Source of the DNA: Bradyrhizobium sp. 195
Lineage (GTDB): Bacteria > Pseudomonadota > Alphaproteobacteria > Rhizobiales > Xanthobacteraceae
NCBI RefSeq assembly: GCF_023101665.1
Contig: NZ_CP082161.1
Location: 2,046,001-2,110,000, forward strand
DNA length: 64,000 nucleotides
Direction of reading: 5' to 3'
The position numbers and the translations under genes are program-made. The notes beneath the pieces were generated by a model. It ran no database searches. It saw nothing but the letters and a program-made list of their open reading frames with translations, and had not been told where the DNA came from. The number at the start of each line of letters is the position of its first letter. Position 1 is the first letter of the stretch. Below are positions 27,203 to 37,634 of the stretch, piece by piece.

Positions 27203-29025
27203 GTGTCTTCCTGGCTCGACTACACCATCAACGGGCTGATCGTCGGCAATGTCTACGCGCTCGTTGCGGTCGGGCTTGCGTTGATCTTCGGCGTCAGCCG
27301 GCTGATCAACTTTGCGCAGGGCTCGATCTATCTCGTCGGTGCCTATATCGGCTGGGTGGCGGTGGTGCAGCTGCATACGCCGCTGCCGCTCACCATCATC
27401 GTTGTCGCCGTGGCCGCCGCGATCGTCGGGCTGATCATCGAGCGGTTCGGGCTTCGTCCGCTGCAGAATTCTGTGCGCATCGCGCCGCTGCTCGCGACCA
27501 TCGGCATCAGCTTCGTGCTCGATCAGCTGGTGATGTTGACCTTCTCGCCCAATCCGCGCGCGCTGCCGAGCCAATTGCCGGACGTTCGCTTCCAGGTCGG
27601 CGGCGGCACCATCGGGCCGCTGGATCTCCTGATCGCCGGCGTCGGCCTCACCAGCGCGCTGCTGCTGTTCGTGTTCCTGCGCTACTCCAAGCTCGGCTGG
27701 GCGGTGCGCGCGGCCTCGCAGGACCGCGACGCCGCCATGCAGATGGGCGTGGACGTCAATCGCGTCAATCAGGCCGTGTTCGGCATCGCCGCTGCGCTCG
27801 GCGGCGTCTCCGGCATGCTGGTCGGCATGTACTACAACCAGATCGACACCGCGATGAGCCTGCAGGCGACGCTGAAGGGCGTCGTTGCCGAAGTCGTCGG
27901 CGGCGCCGGCAACGTGCCCGGTGCGGTGATCGGAAGCCTGCTGTTGGGGCTGGTGGAAAGCTACGGCGTCGCCGTGTTCGGCACCAGCTACCGCAATCTG
28001 TTCGCGTTCCTGCTGCTGGTCGTGGTGCTCGTGCTCCGCCCGAATGGCCTGTTTGCCAGCGCGCGGCAGGCGCCGCCCGAGCCGCTCACCGGCACGTTCA
28101 TCGCGCCGAGCCGCCCCGTTCGCATTCCGCGCTGGGCCTTGGCTGTTGCGGCCGCAGGATTTGCGGTCCTGCCGTTTTTCCCGGTCTCATTCTACGTGCT
28201 ACAGACCCTGATCAATGCCTGGCTGCTCGGCATGCTCGCGCTCAGCCTGACGCTGGTTGCGGGCACGATGGGGCAGGTCTCGCTCGGACACGCCGCGCTG
28301 CTCGCGATCGGCGCCTATACGTCGGCGCTGTTGTCGTTGACACTCAACGTCCCGGCCGGTCTCGCCATCATCGGCGGTGGCCTGATGAGCGCTGCGCTCG
28401 GTACTGCGCTGATCTCGCCGTCGTTCCGGCTGCGCGGCCATTATGTGTCGATCGCGACCCTCGCGATCGGCGAAATCGTCTCGCTGGTGATCCTGAATTG
28501 GGAGAGCGTGACGCGCGGTCCGATCGGCATCTCCGGCATCCCGCCGCTGTCGCTGTTCGGCTACGATCTGATCAGCCCGACCTCGATCTATTGGTTCAGC
28601 TTCGCCGTAATGGTCGTGCTGGCGTTGCTCCAGGGCCGCTTGCTCACCTCGCATCTCGGCCGCAGCTTCCGCGCCATCCGCGACGATGACATCGCGGCGC
28701 GCGCCTATGGCCTCAGCCTGAACCGCTACAAATCGCTGGCCTTCATCTTTGGCGGCTTCGCCGCCGGCGTCAGCGGCGGCATCGCGGCGCATCTGTATTC
28801 CTACATCAACCACGAGACCTTCAACACGCAGCAATCGATCCTGGCGCTGACGGTCGTCATCCTCGGCGGCCTCGGCAACGTCGTCGGCGCGATTTTGGGC
28901 GCGGTGGCGCTGGTCGGCCTGCCCGAAGTTTTCCGGATCGCGGCGGAGTATCGCATTCTCATCTACGGCATCGTGTTGCTGCTGCTGGTGCGGTTCAGGC
29001 CGCAGGGCCTGTTGGGGACGATCTG

Positions 29026-29026
<1 letters not shown>
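27203..29026 (+). CDS. Fused LivH-LivM-type ABC permease
   Basis: Both inner-membrane subunits of a branched-chain-type importer in one 607-residue chain. The LivH half (about 1-295) starts [20 protein letters not shown] and carries the permease loop [20 protein letters not shown]. The LivM half (about 310-607) has [20 protein letters not shown] and [23 protein letters not shown] start at 27203. Fusions of this kind are known in Rhizobiales. It overlaps livG by one base (TGATG). Confidence 0.93.
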
Positions 29027-29864
<838 letters not shown>

Positions 29865-29868
<4 letters not shown>

Positions 29869-30605
29869 CGAACGCTTCGGCCGAACCGCTGCTCACGCTC
29901 ACGGGCGTCAACACCTTCTACGGTCAGGCGCAGGTGCATTTCGACCTGTCGATCACGGTTGCGCGCGGCCATATCGTCTGCCTGCTCGGCGGCAATGCCA
30001 GCGGCAAGTCGACCACGATGAAGATCATCCTGGGCCTGGTGAAGCCACGCTCGGGCGAGGTGAGCTTCGACGGCGCCTCGCTGCTCGGCCTCTCCACGCC
30101 GCAGATCGTCCGCCGCGGCATCGCCTCGGTGCCGGAGGCGCGGCGGCTGTTCGCGGACATGAGCGTGCGCGAAAACATCCTGATGGGCGCCTTCGTGCGC
30201 AATGATCGCGACGCGATCGCGCAGGATCTCGACAAGATGCTGACGCTGTTCCCGAAGCTCGGCCAGCGGCTGTCGCAGCGCGCCGGCTCGCTCTCCGGCG
30301 GCGAGCAGCAGATGGTGGCGATGGCGCGGGCGCTGATGAGCCGGCCGCGCATGATCGTCATGGACGAACCGACCATGGGCCTGTCGCCGCTCTATGTCGA
30401 CCGCGTGCTGGAGCTGATCAGGACCATCAATCAGGAAGGCGTCTCGGTGTTCATGGTCGAGCAAAATGCCAGCCTCGCGCTCGAGATCGCGCATGAAGCC
30501 TATGTGCTGCAGACCGGCAAGATCGTGCTGTCAGGCCCGGCGCGCGCACTGAAGGACGACCCTCGCATCCGCGACGCCTATCTCGGCGGCTCCGAGGCGG
30601 CGTAG
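29865..30605 (+). CDS. livF: LivF-type ABC transporter ATP-binding protein
   Basis: Second ATPase of the importer, 246 residues. Walker A GGNASGKSTT, the LivF hallmark TPQIVRRGIASVPEARRLFADMSV-like region (SVPEARRLFADMSVREN), signature LSGGEQQMVAMARALMSRP, Walker B IVMDEPTMGLSP and VFMVEQNASLALEIA. It ends the plus-strand run; the next gene comes from the other strand with only 4 bases between. Confidence 0.93.
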
Positions 30606-30609
30606 CGCT

Positions 30610-32124
30610 TCAAGCCGACGCCGCTCTCGCGACCTGCTCGGCCGGCAGATCGTCGCCGTTGGGATCGCCGGGGGCCGTGGCCCAGGCCAGCTCCACCAGC
30701 GTCACGATCCGGCGCCCGCCGCCGTCGAGCTGGACCACGATCAGGCCCTGCTCCTCCATATAGCCGAGCAGCCGCTGCGCCCTTCGCAGCGAATGCGAGC
30801 CATAGGCCCGCGCGATCGCGGCGTCGCCGGGACACGGCCAGCCTTCCTTCGCCGCGCGCGCGATCATCATGAACACGCCCTGCATGTCGTCGGGCAAAAT
30901 GGATGCGCGCAGCGACACGTCCTGCCAGGCGTCGTCCCCGGCGATGTCAGCACCGAGCCCGGCGCGCGCGTGCGTCAGCATGCGGCGAAACTCGTTGAGA
31001 TCGGGCACCGCCGGACCGAGGCCCTCGATGCGGCAGCGGACGACGAACTCCTGATAGAGCACGCCGATGGCGCGGAAGCCGGCGTCGGGCTCGGCGAGCA
31101 CGGCACGCAGCGTACGATCCACGCGCTCGCGGCGCTCGGCGAGCTCCTCGGCGCTGACCACCACCTCCACCACGTCCGGCCGAATCTCAGGCACCGCGGC
31201 CGCCTTCGCGGCGCGGAGCTGCTCGAGCAGATCCGGCGCGGGCCGTCGCTGCGGCCGGCTGGCATCGGGCGGCGGTGCGGCCAGGATCACGGCGCGCATA
31301 TCTTCGAGCGCGGCCTCCGGCAGCGGCATCAGCCGCGGCGTGGAATTGCGCGGGCTGGTCGCGGTCGGACCGATATTCAGACGCAGCGGACGGCGCGACA
31401 GCGCAGGTCCCAGCGCCATGAACTGTCCGCGCTCGAGGTCGCGAAAGGCTTCGGCCTGCCGCCGTTCCATGCCGAGCAGGTCGGCCGCGCGCGCCATGTC
31501 GATGTCGAGGAAGGTCCGGCCCATCAGGAAGTTCGAGGCTTCCGCCGCGACGTTCTTGGCGAGCTTTGCGAGGCGCTGGGTCGCGATGATGCCGGCGAGA
31601 CCACGCTTGCGGCCGCGGCACATCAAATTGGTCATGGCGCCGAGCGAGAGTTTTCGCGCTTCGTCCGAGACTTCGCCCGCAACCGCCGGCGCGAACAGCT
31701 GCGCCTCGTCGACGACCACCAGCATCGGATACCAGTGGTCGCGGTTGATGTCGAACAGCCCGCCGAGAAACGCGGCCGCACGGCGCATCTGATTTTCGGC
31801 GTCGAGACCTTCGAGATTGAGCACGGTGGAGACGCGATGCAGCCGCGCCCGCTCGCCGGCGACCTGAAGGCCGCGCTCGGTGTGATCCTCGGCCTCGATC
31901 ACGAGATGGCCGAAGTGCTCGGCCAGCGTGACGAAATCGCCTTCGGGGTCGATGATGGCCTGCTGCACCCAAGGCGCGCTCTGTTCCAAGAGCCGCCGCA
32001 GCAGATGCGATTTGCCGGAGCCCGAATTGCCCTGCACGAGGAGGCGGGTCGCCAAGAGTTCCTCGAGGTCCATGGCGGCCGCGGCGCCTGCCGTGGTCTG
32101 CCCCATCTCGATCGCAACCGTCAT
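30610..32124 (-). CDS. HerA-like / DUF87 ATP-binding protein
   Basis: A 504-residue P-loop ATPase of the HerA-FtsK branch. Walker A GNSGSGKS is at residues 32-39 after the short domain ATRLLVQ. Walker B MLVVVDEAQ is near 134-142, followed by MTNLMCRGRKRGLAGIIATQRL, a typical HerA sensor/arginine region. The C-terminal half (about 300-504) has mixed helices and a winged-helix-like end (SHSLRRAQRLLGYMEEQGLI). No NurA nuclease gene is adjacent. Role in DNA handling is inferred from the family. Confidence 0.78.
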   Translation of the reverse strand: MTVAIEMGQTTAGAAAAMDLEELLATRLLVQGNSGSGKSHLLRRLLEQSAPWVQQAIIDPEGDFVTLAEHFGHLVIEAEDHTERGLQVAGERARLHRVSTVLNLEGLDAENQMRRAAAFLGGLFDINRDHWYPMLVVVDEAQLFAPAVAGEVSDEARKLSLGAMTNLMCRGRKRGLAGIIATQRLAKLAKNVAAEASNFLMGRTFLDIDMARAADLLGMERRQAEAFRDLERGQFMALGPALSRRPLRLNIGPTATSPRNSTPRLMPLPEAALEDMRAVILAAPPPDASRPQRRPAPDLLEQLRAAKAAAVPEIRPDVVEVVVSAEELAERRERVDRTLRAVLAEPDAGFRAIGVLYQEFVVRCRIEGLGPAVPDLNEFRRMLTHARAGLGADIAGDDAWQDVSLRASILPDDMQGVFMMIARAAKEGWPCPGDAAIARAYGSHSLRRAQRLLGYMEEQGLIVVQLDGGGRRIVTLVELAWATAPGDPNGDDLPAEQVARAASA

Positions 32125-32229
32125 GTCCCCGACTCAAGTCCCCGTCATCTGCGGACAGGGGCTTATCAATCCCGTCGCGGCGCGTCGAGCGGCGCGGGGC
32201 TGATCATGCCGCGTTGCCCACGGTGGCGT

Positions 32230-33048
32230 TCAGGCGTGATTCGATTGCCGTAGAAGTGCGGGCCGATAGGGGGCCTGCGGATCGTCGTCCTCGTTCTCGG
32301 GGATGACGCAGGAGCCGAATTCCTGCCTGATCCGCTCCATCTCTGCGATCCGCTCGTGCAATCGCTGCAAATGCTCCGGCGATGTCGCGCGCCAGAACCG
32401 GAACGTGTCGGCCGTGAGCGGCACGAATGCCGTGCCGAACAGCGTCGGCTCGGGAACGACGGTGCGCCCGAGCAGCAGGAACCGGTTCTCGCCGGAGACG
32501 ACGAGGGTGGCATAGCCCCGGTTTCCGATCCGCTTGATCCCATTCAGCGACCATTCGGCGAGCTTGCTGAAATACGGCTCCTCGCGCCAGCGATCGGGGC
32601 AATGGTCGTCGACCGTGACGTTCACGGCATCCTGGCTGAAATGAACGATGATGCCCGACTTCGCCGGGAACCAGTCGTCGTCGAGATGGCCTTGCAGCCA
32701 GGCGCAGACGAAGGAGCGGCACATCTGGGGGCGGCGGTCGTAGATGGTGCAGCCGGTGCCGGTCTGCCAGTGCTTGCAGAGATGGTTCACCGGCTTGTCG
32801 ACGGCGGCCACTTCGAGAACGTCGCAGCAGGCGTTGCACGATCCGCATTGTCGGGTCAGCGGCGGCGTTTTCGGCAGGCCGATAGCACGAAAGCCTTGGC
32901 CGTCCCGAACGAGCAGCTTCTGCTTCTCCAGCGTGTTCAACGCGCGCTCGACCTTGAGACGGGACAATCCAGTCGCGTCGATCACACCCTTCATGGTTGT
33001 CGCGCCGGCCTCCACCGCGCGAACGACCTGCAACGTCGACTGATCCAT
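32230..33048 (-). CDS. Winged-helix plus YkgJ-type cysteine-cluster fusion protein
   Basis: A 272-residue protein with two parts. Residues 1-55 look like a winged helix (TLQVVRAVEAGATTMKGVID then LSRLKVERALNTLEKQKLLV). Residues 65-120 form the YkgJ cluster, with Cys at 68, 71, 74, 75, 91, 100, 110 and 115 (CGSCNACC, then CTIYDRRPQMCRSFVC), expected to bind zinc or an Fe-S cluster. The remainder is unassigned. The joining of a DNA-binding-like head to a metal cluster suggests a sensor, but this is inference. Confidence 0.75.
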   Translation of the reverse strand: MDQSTLQVVRAVEAGATTMKGVIDATGLSRLKVERALNTLEKQKLLVRDGQGFRAIGLPKTPPLTRQCGSCNACCDVLEVAAVDKPVNHLCKHWQTGTGCTIYDRRPQMCRSFVCAWLQGHLDDDWFPAKSGIIVHFSQDAVNVTVDDHCPDRWREEPYFSKLAEWSLNGIKRIGNRGYATLVVSGENRFLLLGRTVVPEPTLFGTAFVPLTADTFRFWRATSPEHLQRLHERIAEMERIRQEFGSCVIPENEDDDPQAPYRPALLRQSNHA

Positions 33049-33178
33049 CTTCGATGACTTGTTCTTTCGCCCATCATCCGGCTATCGCGAGCAGACTTGG
33101 AACTGCTGCCCGGAACCGGCATCTGGAGTATCTGCCGAGGCATCCCGGCAGCTGCCGTTACGTAAGGCCAGACCTCGC

Positions 33179-33475
33179 ATGGATGCAAATTTTTCGCAAA
33201 TCGGCGACCATGAGGATGGTCGGGTTCGGACCAGACGCGCCGATTCCAGGCCTTGCGGACCGCCGCTCGAGGCCGGGCCGCTCGAGCTGTTACCCTGGGT
33301 CGGCGTGATCGCGCTTCAGATTCTCACGGCTGGCGCTGCGTGGATCAGTCTGGGCGCAACGCTCGGCCGTGGCGCCCGTCGCCTCGGGCATCCCGACCTC
33401 GTCATGCGCGCCGGCGCGGTCACGCTGGTCGCCGTGACCGGCCTGGTCTGGCTTCACTCCTTCATGAGCGCGTGA
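33179..33475 (+). CDS. Small two-helix membrane protein, hypothetical
   Basis: A 98-residue frame starting at ATG 33179. After a polar N-terminal 40 residues come two hydrophobic segments (PWVGVIALQILTAGAAWISL and VMRAGAVTLVAVTGLVWLHS) joined by a basic loop, suggesting a hairpin in the inner membrane. The frame is open upstream to 33059, but that part is not membrane-like and has no ribosome site. No family recognised. Confidence 0.5.
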   Translation: MDANFSQIGDHEDGRVRTRRADSRPCGPPLEAGPLELLPWVGVIALQILTAGAAWISLGATLGRGARRLGHPDLVMRAGAVTLVAVTGLVWLHSFMSA

Positions 33476-33506
33476 ACGCTGCGCGGAATGGCGCCAGTAT
33501 CAATTC

Positions 33507-33685
33507 CGTCATCCTGAGGTGCGAGTGGCGCGATGCAGCGCATCGCGCCGGGAGCCTCGAAGGATGAACGGCCAAGATGCAGCCGGGCCGTCGCCCTTCG
33601 AGGCTTGCTCTGCAGCGCTTCGCGCAGCAGAGCGCGCACCTCCAGCGACAACGGCTCCGCCGTTGCGCGGGGGTGACGGTGATGG
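33507..33685. repeat. REP-like element (CATCCTGAGGTGCGAG family)
   Basis: GTCATCCTGAGGTGCGAG pairs with GAGCCTCGAAGGATGA near 33566. A second unit follows, with CCTTCGAGGCTTGCTCTGC and GCGCAGCAGAGCGCGCACCTC. It fills the gap between convergent genes. Confidence 0.65.
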
Positions 33686-33716
33686 AGTGCGAACACTGCC
33701 TCTGCAGTGAAGCGCT

Positions 33717-34781
33717 TTATTGCGCGCCGGACCCGCCCTGCACGATCTTTTCGTTCAGCTTCTGGTCCACAGTGTCGACCGTGCGGTCGATCTCGGAATT
33801 GGGCACGCCGAGCTGATGCGAGATCAGCTTCACCAGGAGGTCGACGCGCTCGATGAAGGGCGCGCCGCTCGCGACCGCGCGCGCCGCCGATGACGGCTTG
33901 AGCAGGCTCTCGGCGGCCTTGGCATACTTCGCGAACGGCACCTGGTCCTGCGGATCGGCGCCGAGGCGGCGCGCGATGGCGTCGACATGGTCGTAGATCG
34001 TCTGTGAGCGCTGGAGGTCGCCATGCACGGCTTCGCGGATCGACTGCGGCTCGCTCGGCGTGATGCAGCGGTAATTGCCGGTCAGCAGCATCGACCATTT
34101 CGCCAGTGGCACGAACAGGGAGTCGAACACTTTCAGCTTCACCGGCACGTCGTGGCCGTCGAGCGTGACCGCGTCGATGTCGGCTTCGAGTTCGCGCAGC
34201 ACCTTGTTGTGCTTCTCGTCGGCGAAGACCGACGCCTTGAAGTTGGTGGGCAGGCCGACATGCAGCACGTTCGCGGCTTCTTCCGGCGGACGGAATGCCT
34301 GCGGATCGGGCGAGCACAGCGTCACGAGGCCCGGCTCGAACCGCTCCCACACCTGGGCATTGGTGTAGGCCTCTTCGAGATCCATGTCGGCGAGCGCCGG
34401 AATCCGTTTCAGATAGGGCAGCGGCGGCATGTTCATGATCGACAGGCACGGCAGCTTCGCCGCGGCGATCTTGACCATGAGAACGCGCACGGTGTGGTTG
34501 GTGTATTGCGGCTCCTGCATCGCCAGGCCGACCAGATCGTAGCGGGAGAGATCGACATTGGCCGGGGTCACGGCGTCGAGCTTGCCGGGCAGGTCGCGCG
34601 AGAAGATCGCCCGGTGCGTCGCCTCGTCACGCAATTTGATGCGCACCTCGGTACCTTCGCGGTTGATCAGCTCCGCGGTCTTGGCGCGGCAGACCAGGGT
34701 CACGTTGTGCCCCGCCATCAGCAGCTTCGTGCCGAGCAGGGAGCCGTAAGAAGCCCCCAGAATCAATATGTTGCGCGCCAT
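33717..34781 (-). CDS. Ketopantoate-reductase-like (ApbA/PanE family) oxidoreductase
   Basis: A 354-residue protein with an N-terminal Rossmann domain: NILILGASYGSLLGTKLLMAG (GxxxG variant about 6-16), then NVTLVCRAKTAELIN. The ApbA-type arrangement continues with a helical C-terminal domain. It is longer than typical PanE (about 300) and lacks an obvious catalytic Lys in the usual NKLxxN setting, so a different substrate is likely. ATG 34781 begins the Rossmann strand at once; the 97-residue upstream extension is rejected. Confidence 0.65.
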   Translation of the reverse strand: MARNILILGASYGSLLGTKLLMAGHNVTLVCRAKTAELINREGTEVRIKLRDEATHRAIFSRDLPGKLDAVTPANVDLSRYDLVGLAMQEPQYTNHTVRVLMVKIAAAKLPCLSIMNMPPLPYLKRIPALADMDLEEAYTNAQVWERFEPGLVTLCSPDPQAFRPPEEAANVLHVGLPTNFKASVFADEKHNKVLRELEADIDAVTLDGHDVPVKLKVFDSLFVPLAKWSMLLTGNYRCITPSEPQSIREAVHGDLQRSQTIYDHVDAIARRLGADPQDQVPFAKYAKAAESLLKPSSAARAVASGAPFIERVDLLVKLISHQLGVPNSEIDRTVDTVDQKLNEKIVQGGSGAQ

Positions 34782-35427
34782 GCTCCGTCCCTTCGACAAT
34801 GTGTGCGATTTTTGAGTCCCGGCCGTCATCCGCGGGCGAGTTGCCGGCATGTAAAGCGAAGTGCGCGGGGATGGCAACTGGGATAATGCATACAAGGCGG
34901 CGCCGGGATCGGCATTGCCGGGATGGGCAAAGCAAAGTCCGACGATCATCCGGTCCGCTGGCAAGGACTGCGGGGCTTCGCTCGTTGCCCGACCTGTAAA
35001 AACCCTCGCCATCTTGGCGCGTGCCGCTGACGATCCGCCTCGCGCAATGCCATGCGGCTTTACCGAATTCACATCCGTCGGATGTCTCGCGCGTCCCGGC
35101 TCAATGTGAGGTGTGATGATGCGTCGTCACTTCTAGCGCGCTGGTGATCGGCACGTTGGTCGGCATCGCTGTCATCGTATTGTCACGTCGGCAGCGCGCA
35201 TGGACGAAGCGGCATTCCGTCGCATCGCTCACCATATCGTGGTTTCACAATGACGGCCTACGCAGGCATGTCTTGTCCGTCGGCAAAGTGAAGTCATCTC
35301 TATTCGCCGATCGCAACAAGAAACGACAAAGCCCGGGATCGCAGGAGTGGCGGCGTGCGCGGGCAAACTACTGTGTATCAGCGATGGAGCTGGGACGTGA
35401 TGATTGAGTTGAGCCGGCCTCGACTTT
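34782..35427. other. 646-base intergenic region, nothing convincing
   Basis: Lower GC than the genes around it. A plus-strand frame at 35144-35407 (87 residues) has a short hydrophobic start but no ribosome site or family. No repeat or terminator is evident. It should hold the promoters of the divergent oxidoreductase and hydrolase-like genes. Confidence 0.4.
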
Positions 35428-36528
35428 GTGCCCGAGCCGACTGACATGGAAGGTGATCGTTGGCCTTGCGGCTCGTGCGATGGCGCCGGCCAAAGCCTGG
35501 CACGCTTGCGGGATCGCGCCTCTCAATTCTTCGAAAGCCTGTCCGTCGCAGAGCTCGTGCGTGAGACGCACCGGCAGCTCTGGATTTCGGACTGGCTGAG
35601 GGTCGCAGACGACTACCGGACATTGGCGCAATCCGCACGCGACAGCGGTTCAGTCCAGACTGCGCGGGAAGCGTGGTTATGTTCGCTGACGGCGCTCGAA
35701 GTCGTCAGAAGCCTGTCTTGTCCGGGAGATGTCGAAAGGGCCGACCTCGCAGGCGAGGTCGGTATCAGCCTGAGAGGCTTCGAGGCAGAGGCAGGCCTCG
35801 CGATCGAGCGCGTCAAGATCGATTGCTTCGATCAAGGCGTGCTGGCCGGCTTCTTTCTGCCGGCGCTCGGCCGCGGCCCTTCCGCGCCGGCGGTCATCTG
35901 CGTCAGTGACGAGGACATCACTTTGGGCTCGATGATGAGCAGGCTGTTGCCGGCCTCATTGTGCGGAAGCATGTCGCTGCTGCTCGTCGATGCCGGCAAT
36001 TCAACCGTTCATCGCTCATTCAAGCCGGAGCACAGGCTGCAGTGCTGGCTGGACTATTTGGAGGCTCGCCCCGAAGTCGATCCGCAGCGGATCGCGATCT
36101 ATGGCGAAGGGACGAGCGCCTGCCATGCGTCCCGCATTGCCCTCTCGGATCGCAGGATCGCGGCTGCGGTGTGTGACGGCGGCCTTTTGACCCCGCTGAT
36201 GCGTCGCGCATCGCTTCGCTGGATGACCGGCTCCGGGCAGGTCGTCCCTGACGCAGCCGCGACGGGTTCGTTGCTGCCGTCGCGTCGGCTGCCGTGTCCG
36301 CTGCTCATGGTCGTCGGGAGCCGCTCCCTGGTATGGGAGCAGGATGCCCTCGATCTGCAAGCCGGCTATCGGAAGACCGGTGCCGATTGCTCGGTCGTCG
36401 TGCCCAACAACGTCCCGCATCCGCTCGGCGAGGTCGAGAACTTCGTCGCTGTCGACGACTTCGTGTTCGGATGGCTCGACAGCAAGCTCCGAACGGCCCG
36501 TCAGCATGAACCGGTGACCTACCTTTAG
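35428..36528 (+). CDS. Alpha/beta-hydrolase-fold protein lacking the nucleophile Ser
   Basis: A 366-residue protein resembling FrsA/Estr-type hydrolases: an N-terminal helical part (about 20-105), then the alpha/beta core. The nucleophile elbow reads IAIYGEGTS (226-230), so the usual GxSxG Ser is Gly228, while the catalytic-His site NVPHPLGE (His331) remains. Asp306 may be the third member. It may be a non-catalytic protein or use another residue. GTG 35428 is taken as start; ATG 35446 is possible. It stands alone. Confidence 0.65.
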   Translation: MPEPTDMEGDRWPCGSCDGAGQSLARLRDRASQFFESLSVAELVRETHRQLWISDWLRVADDYRTLAQSARDSGSVQTAREAWLCSLTALEVVRSLSCPGDVERADLAGEVGISLRGFEAEAGLAIERVKIDCFDQGVLAGFFLPALGRGPSAPAVICVSDEDITLGSMMSRLLPASLCGSMSLLLVDAGNSTVHRSFKPEHRLQCWLDYLEARPEVDPQRIAIYGEGTSACHASRIALSDRRIAAAVCDGGLLTPLMRRASLRWMTGSGQVVPDAAATGSLLPSRRLPCPLLMVVGSRSLVWEQDALDLQAGYRKTGADCSVVVPNNVPHPLGEVENFVAVDDFVFGWLDSKLRTARQHEPVTYL

Positions 36529-36617
36529 CCTGGTCGCCGAATCGCGTGCCGGGTCAATCGTGGCGGCGCGGCGACATCGGCGCCCGGCTCGGGCGCGGAT
36601 GCCAAGCCAGCGCCGGA

Positions 36618-37097
36618 TCACGACGCGTCGATAGCCAGCAATCGTGCCGCCAGCCGGGCGTTCCTCGCGATCGTCGCGAGCGCGGCATTCAGCTCAGCCA
36701 GGCTCTTCTCGTCGAGCTCGTTGAACATGGTTGAATTCAAGGCGAGCTTTCTCTTGGACAGCTTCTCGATCTCCGTCGTCGCCTTCGCGGTCAACGACAT
36801 CAGAATGAAGCGGGCGTCGTCCGCTGCCGGCCGCCGCGACAGGAAGCCGCCCTTTTCCAGGGTCTTGGTCTGGTTGGTCACGAAGGCCGGATGGACCCGC
36901 AACTTGTTCGCGATGTCGATGCCGGCAACGCCTCGCCCGTCGTCCAGTTCGGTGATCGCCATCAAGATCAGCCATTGCGGCTGGGTAATGCCCAGCAGTC
37001 CGGCCCAGCTGGTGTGGATGTCCTCCAGCTGGGAGTGAATTTCGACGACATTCCAGATGAAGTCCGTAATCGCCCTGTCGAGCTTCTTCTCGATCAT
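36618..37097 (-). CDS. MarR family transcriptional regulator
   Basis: A 159-residue winged-helix repressor. Typical text: LGITQPQWLILMAITELDDG, VAGIDIANKLRVHPAFVTNQ for the recognition helix, and LEKGGFLSRRPAADDARFI for the wing, with DDAR in place of the common DRR. ATG 37097 has GAGGGG about 8 bases upstream; a longer frame to 37259 has no ribosome site. It converges on the hydrolase-like gene, and its own promoter faces the putative small-RNA region. Target unknown. Confidence 0.85.
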   Translation of the reverse strand: MIEKKLDRAITDFIWNVVEIHSQLEDIHTSWAGLLGITQPQWLILMAITELDDGRGVAGIDIANKLRVHPAFVTNQTKTLEKGGFLSRRPAADDARFILMSLTAKATTEIEKLSKRKLALNSTMFNELDEKSLAELNAALATIARNARLAARLLAIDAS

Positions 37098-37129
37098 GCC
37101 ACGTTGCCCCTCCCATTTGGCGTTGATCC

Positions 37130-37379
37130 TTTTTTTATTGTTCTTGGACCAGTGTTCTATCGGGATATCGCGGGGACGTCTCCTATGTTGCGCCCGTGCA
37201 AGGGCCGCAGACACGTCATTTTGGAAATGGTCTGAAGATTCGATGCTTGCAAAAATCAATTAATTCAATTACGTCTCGGCCCACTCAATCTTTGCTGCTC
37301 TCGACCGCGTCGGCGGACAGCGATGTGAGACCTCCAAGAAAGCCCTCGGGATGCCCCCTGAGGGCTTTTTACTTTTTAT
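37130..37379 (+). ncRNA. Candidate small RNA ending at an orphan terminator
   Basis: No plus-strand gene precedes the strong terminator at 37339-37379; the nearest ends at 36528. The stretch from about 37130 is AT-richer than its surroundings and lies divergent from the marR gene. A transcript of roughly 100-200 bases ending here is the simplest explanation, but its 5' end is not defined. Confidence 0.35.
37339..37379 (+). terminator. Rho-independent terminator with no upstream CDS
   Basis: Stem AAAGCCCTC with GAGGGCTTT, a GGG/CCC inner pairing, then TTTTTACTTTTTATT on the plus strand. The reverse direction has a poorer T-run. Confidence 0.75.
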
Positions 37380-37634
37380 TCAGTACGTTAGTTGGCCTTC
37401 CAACGGCTCTGTTGCTCTCCGGCAACATCTCTGGCCGAACTTACAATTCACCAAATCAATAAATTGAGACTGTTGTTTTTATAAACTATACGTGAGCCAC
37501 GACGGAGGGGGGGCACCTCACTGTCGTTTCAGTCCGGACCTTCGGTGCGGATCTGAATTGAACGGAAATTATGAGGGTGAAGCGGTGTCCTCCGAGGAAG
37601 CCGAGCCCCCTGAATCGACCTGGAGGTTTACCTA

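Noticed and set aside
35144..35407. 87-residue plus-strand frame with hydrophobic start
   Set aside because: No ribosome site, no family and low-GC intergenic composition.
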